This document shows, piece after piece, positions 5,497 through 11,841 of a stretch of DNA of 11,841 nt. The notes beneath the pieces are model-generated. The model was not told the origin of the DNA. It saw only the letters and a program-made list of their open reading frames with translations, and searched no databases. The stretch spans positions 1 to 11,841 of the forward strand of contig JASLEG010000021.1 in assembly GCA_030151225.1 (NCBI GenBank), given 5' to 3'. The number at the start of each line of letters is the position of its first letter. Positions within the stretch are counted from its first letter, which is position 1. Position numbers and translations under genes: made by a program. The stretch is from Burkholderia sp. (GTDB lineage Bacteria > Pseudomonadota > Gammaproteobacteria > Burkholderiales > Burkholderiaceae).

Positions 5497-8334
5497 TTAT
5501 GCAGCGCTCCGGGTTTCGCCGTTTTCAAAGAGGTTGGAGAAGCAGCGGCCGCACAGCGTCGGATGATCCGCGTGCGTGCCCACGTCGTCGCGATAGTGCC
5601 AGCAGCGCTCGCACTTCTGGTACGTCGAGGCGGCCACGTTCACGGCCTCGTCGGCTTCCGCGTCCACCTTCACGACCGTGGCCGCGGAGGTGATCAGCAC
5701 GAACTTCAGGTCGTCGCCGAGGCTCGCCAGCGCGTCGTGACGCGCGCCGCTCGCGCGGATCTCGACTTCGGCCTGCAGCGAGGAGCCGATCCGGTTCGCC
5801 GTGCGGGCTTCCTCGAGCGCCTTCGTCACGTCCGCGCGTACCGCGCGCAGCAGCGTCCATTTCTCGATCAGCGCGGCCGCGCCGTCGATGTCCGGATAAG
5901 CGTAGTAGGTTTCCGTGAAAATCGTGTCGCTGGCCGGCATGAACACCTTCCAGGCTTCCTCGGCCGTGAACGACAGGAACGGGGCCAGCACGCGCAGCAG
6001 GCTCTGCGTGACGTGGTACAGCGCCGTTTGCGCCGAGCGGCGCGCGTGCGAGCCGGGCGCGCTCGTGTAGAGGCGGTCCTTCAGCACGTCCAGGTAGAAG
6101 CCGCCGAGGTCTTCCGAGCAGAACGTCTGCAGCTTCGCCACGATCGGGTGGAACTCGTACTTCTCGTAGCTGGCGAGCAGCTCGGTCTGCAGCTGGGCCG
6201 AGAACGCGATCGCGTAGCGGTCGATCTCGAGCCAGTCGGCTGCCGGCAGCGCGTCCTTCGCGTAGTCGAAGTCCGACAGGTTGGCCAGCAGGAAGCGCAG
6301 CGTGTTGCGGATGCGGCGATAGCCTTCGGTCACGCGCTTGAGGATTTCCTCGGAGATCGCGAGCTCGCCCGAGTAGTCGGTCGAGGCGATCCACAGGCGC
6401 ACGATCTCGGCGCCGAGGCGGTTCGACACCTCGTGCGGATCGATGCCGTTGCCGAGCGACTTGCTCATCTTGCGGCCTTCGCCGTCCACGGTGAAGCCGT
6501 GCGTGAGCAGGCCCTTGTACGGCGCGCGGCCGTCGATCATCGAGGCCGTCAGCAGCGACGAATGGAACCAGCCGCGGTGCTGGTCCGAGCCTTCCAGATA
6601 CAGGTCGGCCGGGAATTGCAGCTGATCCTTGTGCGAGCCGCGCAGCACGTGCCAGTGCGTGGTGCCCGAATCGAACCAGACGTCGAGCGTGTCGCGGTTC
6701 TTTTCATAGAGATTGGCTTCGTCGCCGAGCAGCTCGCGCGCGTCGAGCGACTGCCAGGCCTCGATGCCGCCCGCCTCGACGCGCTTGGCCACTTCTTCCA
6801 GCAGCTCGAGCGTGCGCGGATGCAGCTCGCCGGTTTCGCGATGCACGAAGAAGGCCATCGGCACGCCCCACTGGCGCTGGCGCGACAGCGTCCAGTCCGG
6901 GCGGTTCGCGATCATGCTGTACAGGCGCTGCTTGCCCCACGCGGGGTAGAACGCGGTGTCCTCCACGCCCTGCAGCGCGACTTCGCGCAGCGTGCGGCCG
7001 CCGTCGTTCGGCGTCGTGTCCATGCCCGCGAACCATTGCGAGGTGGCGCGATAGATGATCGGCGTCTTGTGGCGCCAGCAGTGCATGTAGCTGTGCGTGT
7101 ACTTCTCGCTGCGCAGCAGCGTGCCGGCCGCCCGCAGGGCCTCGACCACCTTCGGGTTCGCGTCCCAGATCGGCAGGCCGCCGAACAGCGGCAGCGATTC
7201 GACGTAGCGGCCGTCGCCCATCACCGGGTTGACGATGTCGGCGTCGGTCATGCCGTGCGCCTTGCACGACACGAAGTCTTCCACGCCGTAGGCCGGCGAC
7301 GAGTGCACGATGCCGGTACCGGTGTCGGTCGTGACGTAGTCGCCGAGGTAGACCGGCGAGGTGCGCTGGTAGCCCGGATGCGCGCCGGCGAGCGGGTGAT
7401 GGAAGCGCAGGCCGGAGAGCTTCTCGCCGGTGGCGGTGGCGATGGTTTCGCCGCTCAGCTTGAACGCCTCGAGGCACGCGGCGGTGCGCTCCTCGGCCAG
7501 GATCAGCAGGCCGCGCGGCGTGTCGACCAGCGCGTAGACGACTTCCGGGTGCGCGTTCAGCGCCTGATTGGCGGGGATCGTCCACGGCGTGGTGGTCCAG
7601 ATCACGATGCCGCCCTCGGCGTGCGGCAGCGCGGCCAGGCCGAACGCCTGCGCCGTCTTTTCCGGCTCGGCGAACGCGAACAGCACGTCGATCGTCGGAT
7701 CGGTACGGTCCTTGTACTCGACCTCGGCCTCGGCCAGCGCCGAGCCGCAGTCGAAGCACCAGTTCACCGGCTTCAGGCCGCGATAGACGAAGCCCTTCTC
7801 GATGATCTTGCCGAGCGCGCGCAGTTCTTCCGCCTCGTTCTGGAAGTCCATGGTCTTGTACGGATGCTTCCAGTCGCCGAGCACGCCCAGGCGCTTGAAG
7901 CCGGGCTTCTGCTTCTCGATCTGCTCGCCGGCGTAGGCGCGCGCCTTCTTCTGTACCTCGGCGGCCGGCAGCGACTTGCCGAACTGCTTCTCGATCTGGA
8001 TCTCGATCGGCATGCCGTGGCAATCCCAGCCCGGCACGTAGGGCGCGTCGAAGCCGGCCATGTTGCGCGACTTCACCACGATGTCCTTCAGGATCTTGTT
8101 GACCGCGTGGCCGAGGTGGATGTCGCCGTTCGCATACGGCGGGCCGTCGTGCAGGATGAACTTCGGGCGGCCGGCGCTGGCGGCGCGGATCTTCTCGTAG
8201 ACGCCGCGGTCTTCCCAGTCCTGCACCCATTGCGGCTCGCGCCTGGGCAGGTCGCCCCGCATCGGGAACGGCGTGTCGAGCAGGTTGACCGGATATTTGG
8301 CCTGCGGTTTCGAATCGGCTTTCTTGTTGCTCAT
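5497..8334 (-). CDS. ileS: Isoleucyl-tRNA synthetase
   Basis: 945-residue class I synthetase that charges tRNA-Ile and edits misactivated valine. The catalytic HIGH signature is HLGH at 73-76 within PPYANGDIHLGH, and KMSKS is at 622-626. The CP1 editing domain shows TTTPWT (247-252) and HSSPAYGVED (344-353), whose final aspartate corresponds to the conserved editing aspartate. The anticodon-binding helical domain covers roughly 660-840. The C-terminal zinc module has two CxxC pairs, C908/C911 and C928/C931. Length and zinc module match the bacterial type found in E. coli (938 residues). The start at 8334 keeps the usual short polar leader before YPVNLLDT, although no good ribosome binding site precedes it. 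ribF ends 99 bases upstream and lspA begins two bases downstream. Confidence 0.98.
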   Translation of the reverse strand: MSNKKADSKPQAKYPVNLLDTPFPMRGDLPRREPQWVQDWEDRGVYEKIRAASAGRPKFILHDGPPYANGDIHLGHAVNKILKDIVVKSRNMAGFDAPYVPGWDCHGMPIEIQIEKQFGKSLPAAEVQKKARAYAGEQIEKQKPGFKRLGVLGDWKHPYKTMDFQNEAEELRALGKIIEKGFVYRGLKPVNWCFDCGSALAEAEVEYKDRTDPTIDVLFAFAEPEKTAQAFGLAALPHAEGGIVIWTTTPWTIPANQALNAHPEVVYALVDTPRGLLILAEERTAACLEAFKLSGETIATATGEKLSGLRFHHPLAGAHPGYQRTSPVYLGDYVTTDTGTGIVHSSPAYGVEDFVSCKAHGMTDADIVNPVMGDGRYVESLPLFGGLPIWDANPKVVEALRAAGTLLRSEKYTHSYMHCWRHKTPIIYRATSQWFAGMDTTPNDGGRTLREVALQGVEDTAFYPAWGKQRLYSMIANRPDWTLSRQRQWGVPMAFFVHRETGELHPRTLELLEEVAKRVEAGGIEAWQSLDARELLGDEANLYEKNRDTLDVWFDSGTTHWHVLRGSHKDQLQFPADLYLEGSDQHRGWFHSSLLTASMIDGRAPYKGLLTHGFTVDGEGRKMSKSLGNGIDPHEVSNRLGAEIVRLWIASTDYSGELAISEEILKRVTEGYRRIRNTLRFLLANLSDFDYAKDALPAADWLEIDRYAIAFSAQLQTELLASYEKYEFHPIVAKLQTFCSEDLGGFYLDVLKDRLYTSAPGSHARRSAQTALYHVTQSLLRVLAPFLSFTAEEAWKVFMPASDTIFTETYYAYPDIDGAAALIEKWTLLRAVRADVTKALEEARTANRIGSSLQAEVEIRASGARHDALASLGDDLKFVLITSAATVVKVDAEADEAVNVAASTYQKCERCWHYRDDVGTHADHPTLCGRCFSNLFENGETRSAA

Positions 8335-8408
8335 GTCGGGAATCGCTATCTCGTTCGGGGACGCTCGCGCGTCGTCAATTCGGGGGACGGGCGCCGCAGT
8401 GGCGCGGC

Positions 8409-8425
8409 GGGCGCGCGGGGCGCCC
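8409..8425 (-). other. G/C-only hairpin between ribF and ileS
   Basis: GGGCGC (8409-8414) and GCGCCC (8420-8425) form a 6-bp stem with a five-base loop in the 99-base gap between ribF and ileS. No T-tract follows on the minus strand, so it is not a normal intrinsic terminator. It could be a processing site, an attenuator part or simply a product of high GC. I see no T-box signature (tRNA-binding specifier loop or conserved antiterminator sequence) ahead of ileS. Confidence 0.3.
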
Positions 8426-8433
8426 GGGCCGGA

Positions 8434-9426
8434 TCAGCTAATTCGGTCGGTGGCCGAGGTCGCGAAACCGTTGGCGCGGCTGCCGGACGCGACGCCGTGC
8501 GCGGCGAAGTACGCACGCGTGTCGACCACGTCCTGCGCGATCGCGCGGGTCAGCGTTTCGAGATCGATGAACTTCGCCTCGTCGCGCAGCTTCTTCAGGA
8601 ATTCGACGCGCACGAGCTTGCCGTAGGCGTCGCCGTGCCAGTCGAGGATGTGGACTTCGAGCAGCACGCGGCCGGCATCCACCACGGTGGGGCGCACGCC
8701 GAGGCTTGCCACCGCGGGCAACGGGTGCTCGGACAGGCCGTGCACGAGCACCACGAAGATGCCCGAGAGCGCCGGGCGCTTGTGCGCGATCGACAGGTTC
8801 AGCGTGGGGAAGCCGAGGTCGCGGCCGAGCTTCAGGCCGTGCGTGACGTGGCCGCTGATCGCGTAGCCGTGGCCGAGCGCGTCCTTGGCCGCCTCGAGAT
8901 CGCCGGCCGCGAGCGAGGCGCGCACGCCCGAGCTCGAGATGCGCGCGCCGTTCGGCGCGGCAAGCGTTGCCATCTGCTCGACGTCGAAGCCGTAGCGCGT
9001 GCCGGCTTCCTTCAGCGAGGCGAAATTGCCGGCGCGCCGGGCGCCGTAGCGGAAATCGTCGCCCACGATCATCCAGCGCGTGTGCAGGCCGTTGACCAGC
9101 ACGTCCTCGACGAAGGCCGCCGGCGACTGGTTCGCGAAGGTGTGGTTGAAATGCTCGACCACCACGCGATCCACGCCGTTCTCGCGCAGTGCCTCGAGCT
9201 TGTCGCGCAGCATCGCGATGCGCGGCGGGGCGCCGGCCGGATTGAAGAATTCGCGCGGGTGCGGCTCGAAGGTCATCACGCAGACCGGCAGCCCGCGCGC
9301 GTCCGCCGCCGCGCGCACGCGCGCGAGCAAGGCCTGATGGCCGCGGTGGACACCGTCGAAATTGCCGATCGTCAGTGCGCACGGGGCGCGACTTTCGGCA
9401 TTGGGCAGGCCGCGAAAGACTTTCAC
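8434..9426 (-). CDS. ribF: Bifunctional riboflavin kinase / FAD synthetase
   Basis: 330-residue enzyme that phosphorylates riboflavin to FMN and adenylylates FMN to FAD. The N-terminal nucleotidyltransferase half shows GNFDGVHRGH (21-30, with the HxGH nucleotide-binding signature at 27-30), FRYGARRAGN (125-134) and ISSSGVR (163-169). The C-terminal kinase half has LGFPTLNL (204-211), GVRPT (243-247) and the expected catalytic glutamate at 257 in LEVHILDW. The chosen start is GTG at 9424-9426, giving the usual family opening MKVFRGL. An ATG 35 codons upstream is in frame but lies beyond a perfect -10 box, and the added residues show no family resemblance. The Shine-Dalgarno match is weak. Length is close to the family norm (E. 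coli about 313). It is the first gene of the minus-strand run; its FMN product is the cofactor of CoaC three genes later. Confidence 0.96.
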   Translation of the reverse strand: MKVFRGLPNAESRAPCALTIGNFDGVHRGHQALLARVRAAADARGLPVCVMTFEPHPREFFNPAGAPPRIAMLRDKLEALRENGVDRVVVEHFNHTFANQSPAAFVEDVLVNGLHTRWMIVGDDFRYGARRAGNFASLKEAGTRYGFDVEQMATLAAPNGARISSSGVRASLAAGDLEAAKDALGHGYAISGHVTHGLKLGRDLGFPTLNLSIAHKRPALSGIFVVLVHGLSEHPLPAVASLGVRPTVVDAGRVLLEVHILDWHGDAYGKLVRVEFLKKLRDEAKFIDLETLTRAIAQDVVDTRAYFAAHGVASGSRANGFATSATDRIS

Positions 9427-9480
9427 GATAGCGGGTTGGCAGCGGACGAAATTGAGCGGGCGGATGCCGCAAAGCACAAG

Positions 9481-9486
9481 ATTATA
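9481..9486 (-). promoter_or_regulatory. Probable -10 box for the ribF-ileS-lspA-coaBC-dut run
   Basis: On the minus strand this reads exactly TATAAT, in an AT-rich island (TTTATAATCTTG) that stands out from GC-rich surroundings. The expected transcription start is near 9474, giving a leader of about 48 bases before the ribF GTG. No convincing -35 match lies 16-18 bases upstream, so the promoter may be moderate or need an activator. Sequence and position are direct; use is inferred. Confidence 0.65.
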
Positions 9487-9537
9487 AACGGTTCGCGGCA
9501 ACGGGCGGCTCGCCGGTCCGGAAACGCGCACCCCGGA

Positions 9538-9546
9538 TGGTAAAAT
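9538..9546 (+). promoter_or_regulatory. Extended -10 promoter of purN, probably giving a leaderless mRNA
   Basis: TGG directly before TAAAAT (9541-9546) makes an extended -10 element. With standard spacing transcription begins at 9553, which is the A of the purN ATG. The six bases between box and ATG are CCGCGC and contain no ribosome binding site. The -35 position is poor, as is common with extended -10 promoters. A GGATGG at 9535-9540 would be 12 bases from the ATG, too far for a good Shine-Dalgarno. Confidence 0.65.
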
Positions 9547-9552
9547 CCGCGC

Positions 9553-10278
9553 ATGAAAAAACTTGTCATCCTGATTTCAGGTCGTGGCAGCAACATGGAG
9601 GCCATCGTCGACGCATGCAGGCGCGACGGCTGGCCGGCCGAGGTGGCTGCCGTGATCGCGAACCGGCCCGATGCGGCCGGTTTGTCATTTGCGGCCGCGC
9701 GCGGGATTCCCGTCGCCGTGGTCGACCATCGCGAGCATCACGATCGCGATGCCTTCGATGCCGCACTGGCGGCACAGATCGAACGTTTTTCGCCGGATCT
9801 CGTGGTGCTGGCCGGCTTCATGCGCATTCTCACGCCCGGCTTCGTCGCGCGTTTCGAGGGCCGGATGCTGAACGTCCATCCGTCGCTGCTGCCGAGCTTC
9901 AAGGGCATGCGCACCCACGAGGCGGCGCTGGCCGCCGGCGTGGCGCTGCACGGCGCGACCGTGCACTTCGTGGCGTCCGAGCTCGACAGCGGCGCGATCG
10001 TCGCGCAGGCTGCGGTGCCGGTGCGCCACGGCGACACGCCGGATGCGCTCGCCGAGCGCGTGCTGGCCGCCGAGCACGTGCTCTATCCGCGCGCGGTGCG
10101 CTGGTTCGTGGAGGGCGCGCTGCGCCTCGAGGGCGGCCGCGCGGTGCTGGCGCCGGGCGCGTGCCGCTGGCTGCTGGCCGGCGAGGGCCAGGACGGCACG
10201 CACGCCAATGACGGCAGCGGGGCCCACGGTGGCGCCGCAATCGCTAACGATTACAACGATTCGGGTGAGGGTGTATGA
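9553..10278 (+). CDS. purN: Phosphoribosylglycinamide formyltransferase
   Basis: 241-residue folate-dependent GAR transformylase, which moves the formyl group of 10-formyltetrahydrofolate to glycinamide ribonucleotide in purine synthesis. The phosphate-binding segment ISGRGSNM is at 8-15 and VVLAGFMRIL at 84-93. The catalytic residues expected from E. coli PurN (Asn106, His108, Asp144) appear here as Asn107 and His109 in NVHPSLLP and Asp145 in ELDSGAI. The E. coli enzyme has 212 residues; the excess is a glycine-, asparagine- and aspartate-rich tail from about 210 to 241, past the catalytic fold. The ATG at 9553 starts the usual MKKLVILISG opening. The stop overlaps the next start as ATGA (10275-10278), so the following gene is probably translationally coupled. 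It is divergent from ribF across 126 bases. Confidence 0.97.
   Translation: MKKLVILISGRGSNMEAIVDACRRDGWPAEVAAVIANRPDAAGLSFAAARGIPVAVVDHREHHDRDAFDAALAAQIERFSPDLVVLAGFMRILTPGFVARFEGRMLNVHPSLLPSFKGMRTHEAALAAGVALHGATVHFVASELDSGAIVAQAAVPVRHGDTPDALAERVLAAEHVLYPRAVRWFVEGALRLEGGRAVLAPGACRWLLAGEGQDGTHANDGSGAHGGAAIANDYNDSGEGV
10239..10261 (+). repeat. Small AT-rich repeat cluster at the 3' end of purN
   Basis: AACGATT occurs twice in tandem (10246-10252 and 10255-10261), and AATCG (10239-10243) pairs with CGATT (10248-10252) around a four-base loop. The patch is AT-rich next to its neighbours and encodes part of the unusual PurN tail. It lies 14 bases before the downstream ATG. A poor -10-like TACAAC is inside it. 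The function is unknown. Confidence 0.4.
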
Positions 10279-11669
10279 AGCTGCATGGATTTCTGATTGG
10301 CCAGACCGAGTCGCTGCTCGGCGACGTCCTCAAGTTCGCCGGTCCGGCGGACGCCACCACGAGCCGGTTCTTCCGCGCGCATCCGAAGCTCGGCCACGCC
10401 GAGCGCGGCGTGATCGCCGAGGCGGTGTTCGCGGTCCTGCGCCGCAAGATGGAATACGCGCACCTGGCCGAGAGCGGCTCGGGCACGCCGGCGCGGCGCC
10501 TCACGCTGCTGGGCCTGATGCAGACGGCCGGCCGCTCGGCGCTCAAGCACCACGTGTCCGAGACGGAATGGGCGTGGCTCGAGCACGTCGCGAAGATCGA
10601 CCCGGCCAGCCTGCCGCTGCGTATCCGCAGCAACCTGCCCGACTGGATCCATCAGGCGCTCGCGCAGCGCTTCGATGCCGACGCGCTCGCGAAGTTCGCG
10701 GCGGCCGTCAACTACCCGGCGCCGCTGGACCTGCGCGTGAACGTGCAGAAGGCCACGCGCGACCAGGTGCTCGACGCGCTGAAGGCCTCGGGCATCGATG
10801 CCGGCGACACGCCGTTCGCGCCGAACGGCGTGCGCGTGGTGGGCAAGCCGGCGCTGACCAAGCTGTCGGTGTTCCAGGACGGGCTGGTGGAAGTGCAGGA
10901 CGAGGGCAGCCAGCTGCTGTGCTCGCTGGTGGCGCCGCGCCGCGGCGAGATGGTGGTCGATTTCTGCGCCGGTGCCGGCGGCAAGACGCTCGCGCTCGGC
11001 GCGGCGATGCGCTCGACGGGCCGCCTGTACGCGTTCGACGTGTCGGAGAAGCGGCTCGCCAAGCTCAAGCCGCGCCTCGCGCGCAGCGGCCTGTCGAACG
11101 TCAACCCGGTGCTGATCGACAGCGAGCACGACGCGAAGATCAAGCGCCTGGCCGGCAAGATCGACCGCGTGCTGGTCGACGCGCCGTGCAGCGGCCTCGG
11201 CACGCTGCGCCGCAATCCGGACCTGAAGTGGCGCCAGACGCGCGATTCGATCGCCGAGCTCACGCCGAAGCAGGGCTCGATCCTCGCCAGCGCCGCGCGC
11301 CTCGTGAAGCCGGGCGGCCGCCTCGTCTACGCGACCTGCAGCGTGCTCGAGGCCGAGAACGAGGCGATCGTCGAGCAGTTCCTGGCCGCGCATCCCGACT
11401 TCGTGCTGGTGCCGGCCAACAAGGTGCTGGCCGAGCAGCGCATCACGCTCGATACCGGCGATTACCTGTCGCTGTGGCCGCATCGTCACGCCACCGACGG
11501 CTTCTTCGCGGCCGTGCTCGAGCGCCGCGCGAAGCCGCCGAAGCCCGTCGAGGCGAAGGCGGCGCAGGCAGTCGAGCTGCCGGTGGAGCCGGCCGAACCG
11601 GCCGCTGCCGCCGACGCCGTGGCGCAAGCCCCGGCCGAGCCGGCCGCGGACACGCCCGAACCGGCCTGA
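10275..11669 (+). CDS. RsmB/NOP-family RNA (cytosine-C5)-methyltransferase
   Basis: 464-residue SAM-dependent enzyme expected to make 5-methylcytosine in RNA, most likely rRNA. The catalytic core has the SAM-binding motif DFCAGAGGKT (229-238), an acidic motif at DVSEKR (255-260), the PCS motif DAPCSGLGTLRRNPDLKW (302-319, Cys305) and the TCS motif YATCSVLEAENE (352-363). In this family the TCS cysteine, here Cys355, attacks the base and the PCS cysteine, here Cys305, helps release the product. The motif around Cys305 is close to that of RsmB, which makes m5C967 in 16S rRNA. However, residues 1-140 resemble the NusB-like domain of RsmB only weakly, so I do not assign that site or a symbol. The tail, about 419-464, is Ala/Pro/Glu-rich and probably disordered. 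The start overlaps the purN stop, with GAGGG just upstream. Confidence 0.93.
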   Translation: MKLHGFLIGQTESLLGDVLKFAGPADATTSRFFRAHPKLGHAERGVIAEAVFAVLRRKMEYAHLAESGSGTPARRLTLLGLMQTAGRSALKHHVSETEWAWLEHVAKIDPASLPLRIRSNLPDWIHQALAQRFDADALAKFAAAVNYPAPLDLRVNVQKATRDQVLDALKASGIDAGDTPFAPNGVRVVGKPALTKLSVFQDGLVEVQDEGSQLLCSLVAPRRGEMVVDFCAGAGGKTLALGAAMRSTGRLYAFDVSEKRLAKLKPRLARSGLSNVNPVLIDSEHDAKIKRLAGKIDRVLVDAPCSGLGTLRRNPDLKWRQTRDSIAELTPKQGSILASAARLVKPGGRLVYATCSVLEAENEAIVEQFLAAHPDFVLVPANKVLAEQRITLDTGDYLSLWPHRHATDGFFAAVLERRAKPPKPVEAKAAQAVELPVEPAEPAAAADAVAQAPAEPAADTPEPA

Positions 11670-11683
11670 CGCAAGGGGCCGGG

Positions 11684-11841
11684 ATGCAGGATCCGTTGCT
11701 GTCGAGGCGGATCGCGAGCGTTGTCCGCGACTTCGGGCAGCCGGTCATGATCTGGCAGCTCGCGGTGCTGGCCGGCACGCTCGCGCTGGCCTGGCTCGCC
11801 GCGCGCTGGCTGCGCGCGCGCATCGACGCGCGCCGCCGCGC
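11684..11841 (+). CDS. Membrane protein, N-terminal fragment, probable MscS-type channel
   Basis: Partial gene running off the right edge; 52 complete codons are visible. The ATG at 11684 is five bases after AAGGGG (11673-11678) and 14 bases after the methyltransferase stop, so it probably shares that transcript. The fragment begins MQDPLLSRRIASVVRDFGQP, a short amphipathic stretch. A hydrophobic segment at about 21-42 rich in Leu, Ala and Trp follows, then a very basic run (residues 43-53) that should face the cytoplasm. This layout is like the first helix of mechanosensitive channel proteins of the MscS family, which I recall in this position in Burkholderia. That family call is inference from little sequence; any polytopic membrane protein would fit. 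Confidence 0.7.
   Translation, partial: MQDPLLSRRIASVVRDFGQPVMIWQLAVLAGTLALAWLAARWLRARIDARRR

Noticed and set aside
5563..9543. A 1326-codon open frame on the plus strand opposite ileS and ribF
   Set aside because: Its codons are exact reverse complements of the ileS and ribF codons (all three frames are in register). Stops would need the sense codons TTA, CTA or TCA, which this GC-rich genome avoids. The product is Arg/Ala/Val/His-rich with no family motif, while both opposite genes have complete motif sets.
10251..11627. A 458-codon minus-strand frame opposite the methyltransferase gene
   Set aside because: It is in codon register with the real gene, low in complexity (Arg, Ala, His, Gln) and without recognisable domains.
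11586..11646. Repeated CCGGCCGA-type units at the end of the methyltransferase gene
   Set aside because: These are the codons of the Glu/Pro/Ala tail; the spacing is irregular and no array or REP-like structure is clear.

Overview
The window is an ordinary, gene-dense stretch of a high-GC betaproteobacterial chromosome. The gene order, the protein sequences and the strong G/C bias at third codon positions point to Burkholderia or a close relative. I cannot fix the species, and I see no insertion sequence, integrase, tRNA, rRNA, CRISPR array or other sign of mobile DNA. Most genes are core housekeeping genes. I did not find a new defence or mobile system. The points worth attention are regulatory and architectural.

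Bases 1-2371, plus strand: the 3' end of clpS overlaps clpA by four bases. Together they encode the adaptor and unfoldase of the ClpAP protease. A perfect 10-bp terminator hairpin follows, with T-tracts on both strands. Bases 2565-3197, plus strand: an unrecognised gene for a small exported protein, ending 9 bases from the tail of dut.

Bases 3207-9426, minus strand: five genes read ribF, ileS, lspA, coaBC, dut. They make FMN/FAD, charge tRNA-Ile, process lipoproteins, make the 4'-phosphopantetheine precursor of CoA, and control dUTP/dUMP. All five are expected to be essential or nearly so. ileS and lspA are 2 bases apart. A hairpin, then a strong ribosome binding site and a TTG start, separate lspA from coaBC. 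A perfect TATAAT lies 55 bases upstream of the ribF GTG start.

Bases 9553-11841, plus strand: purN, an RsmB-type RNA cytosine-C5 methyltransferase, and the first 52 codons of a membrane protein that is probably an MscS-type channel. purN has an extended -10 element placed so that transcription should begin on the A of its ATG, so its mRNA may be leaderless. purN and the methyltransferase gene overlap by ATGA.

Gene starts were chosen from motifs, ribosome binding sites and promoter positions. clpA starts at 74, not at the GTG at 56. ribF starts at the GTG ending at 9426, because a longer frame would include its promoter. dut starts at 3653. Very long open frames opposite ileS, ribF, coaBC and the methyltransferase are by-products of codon bias.
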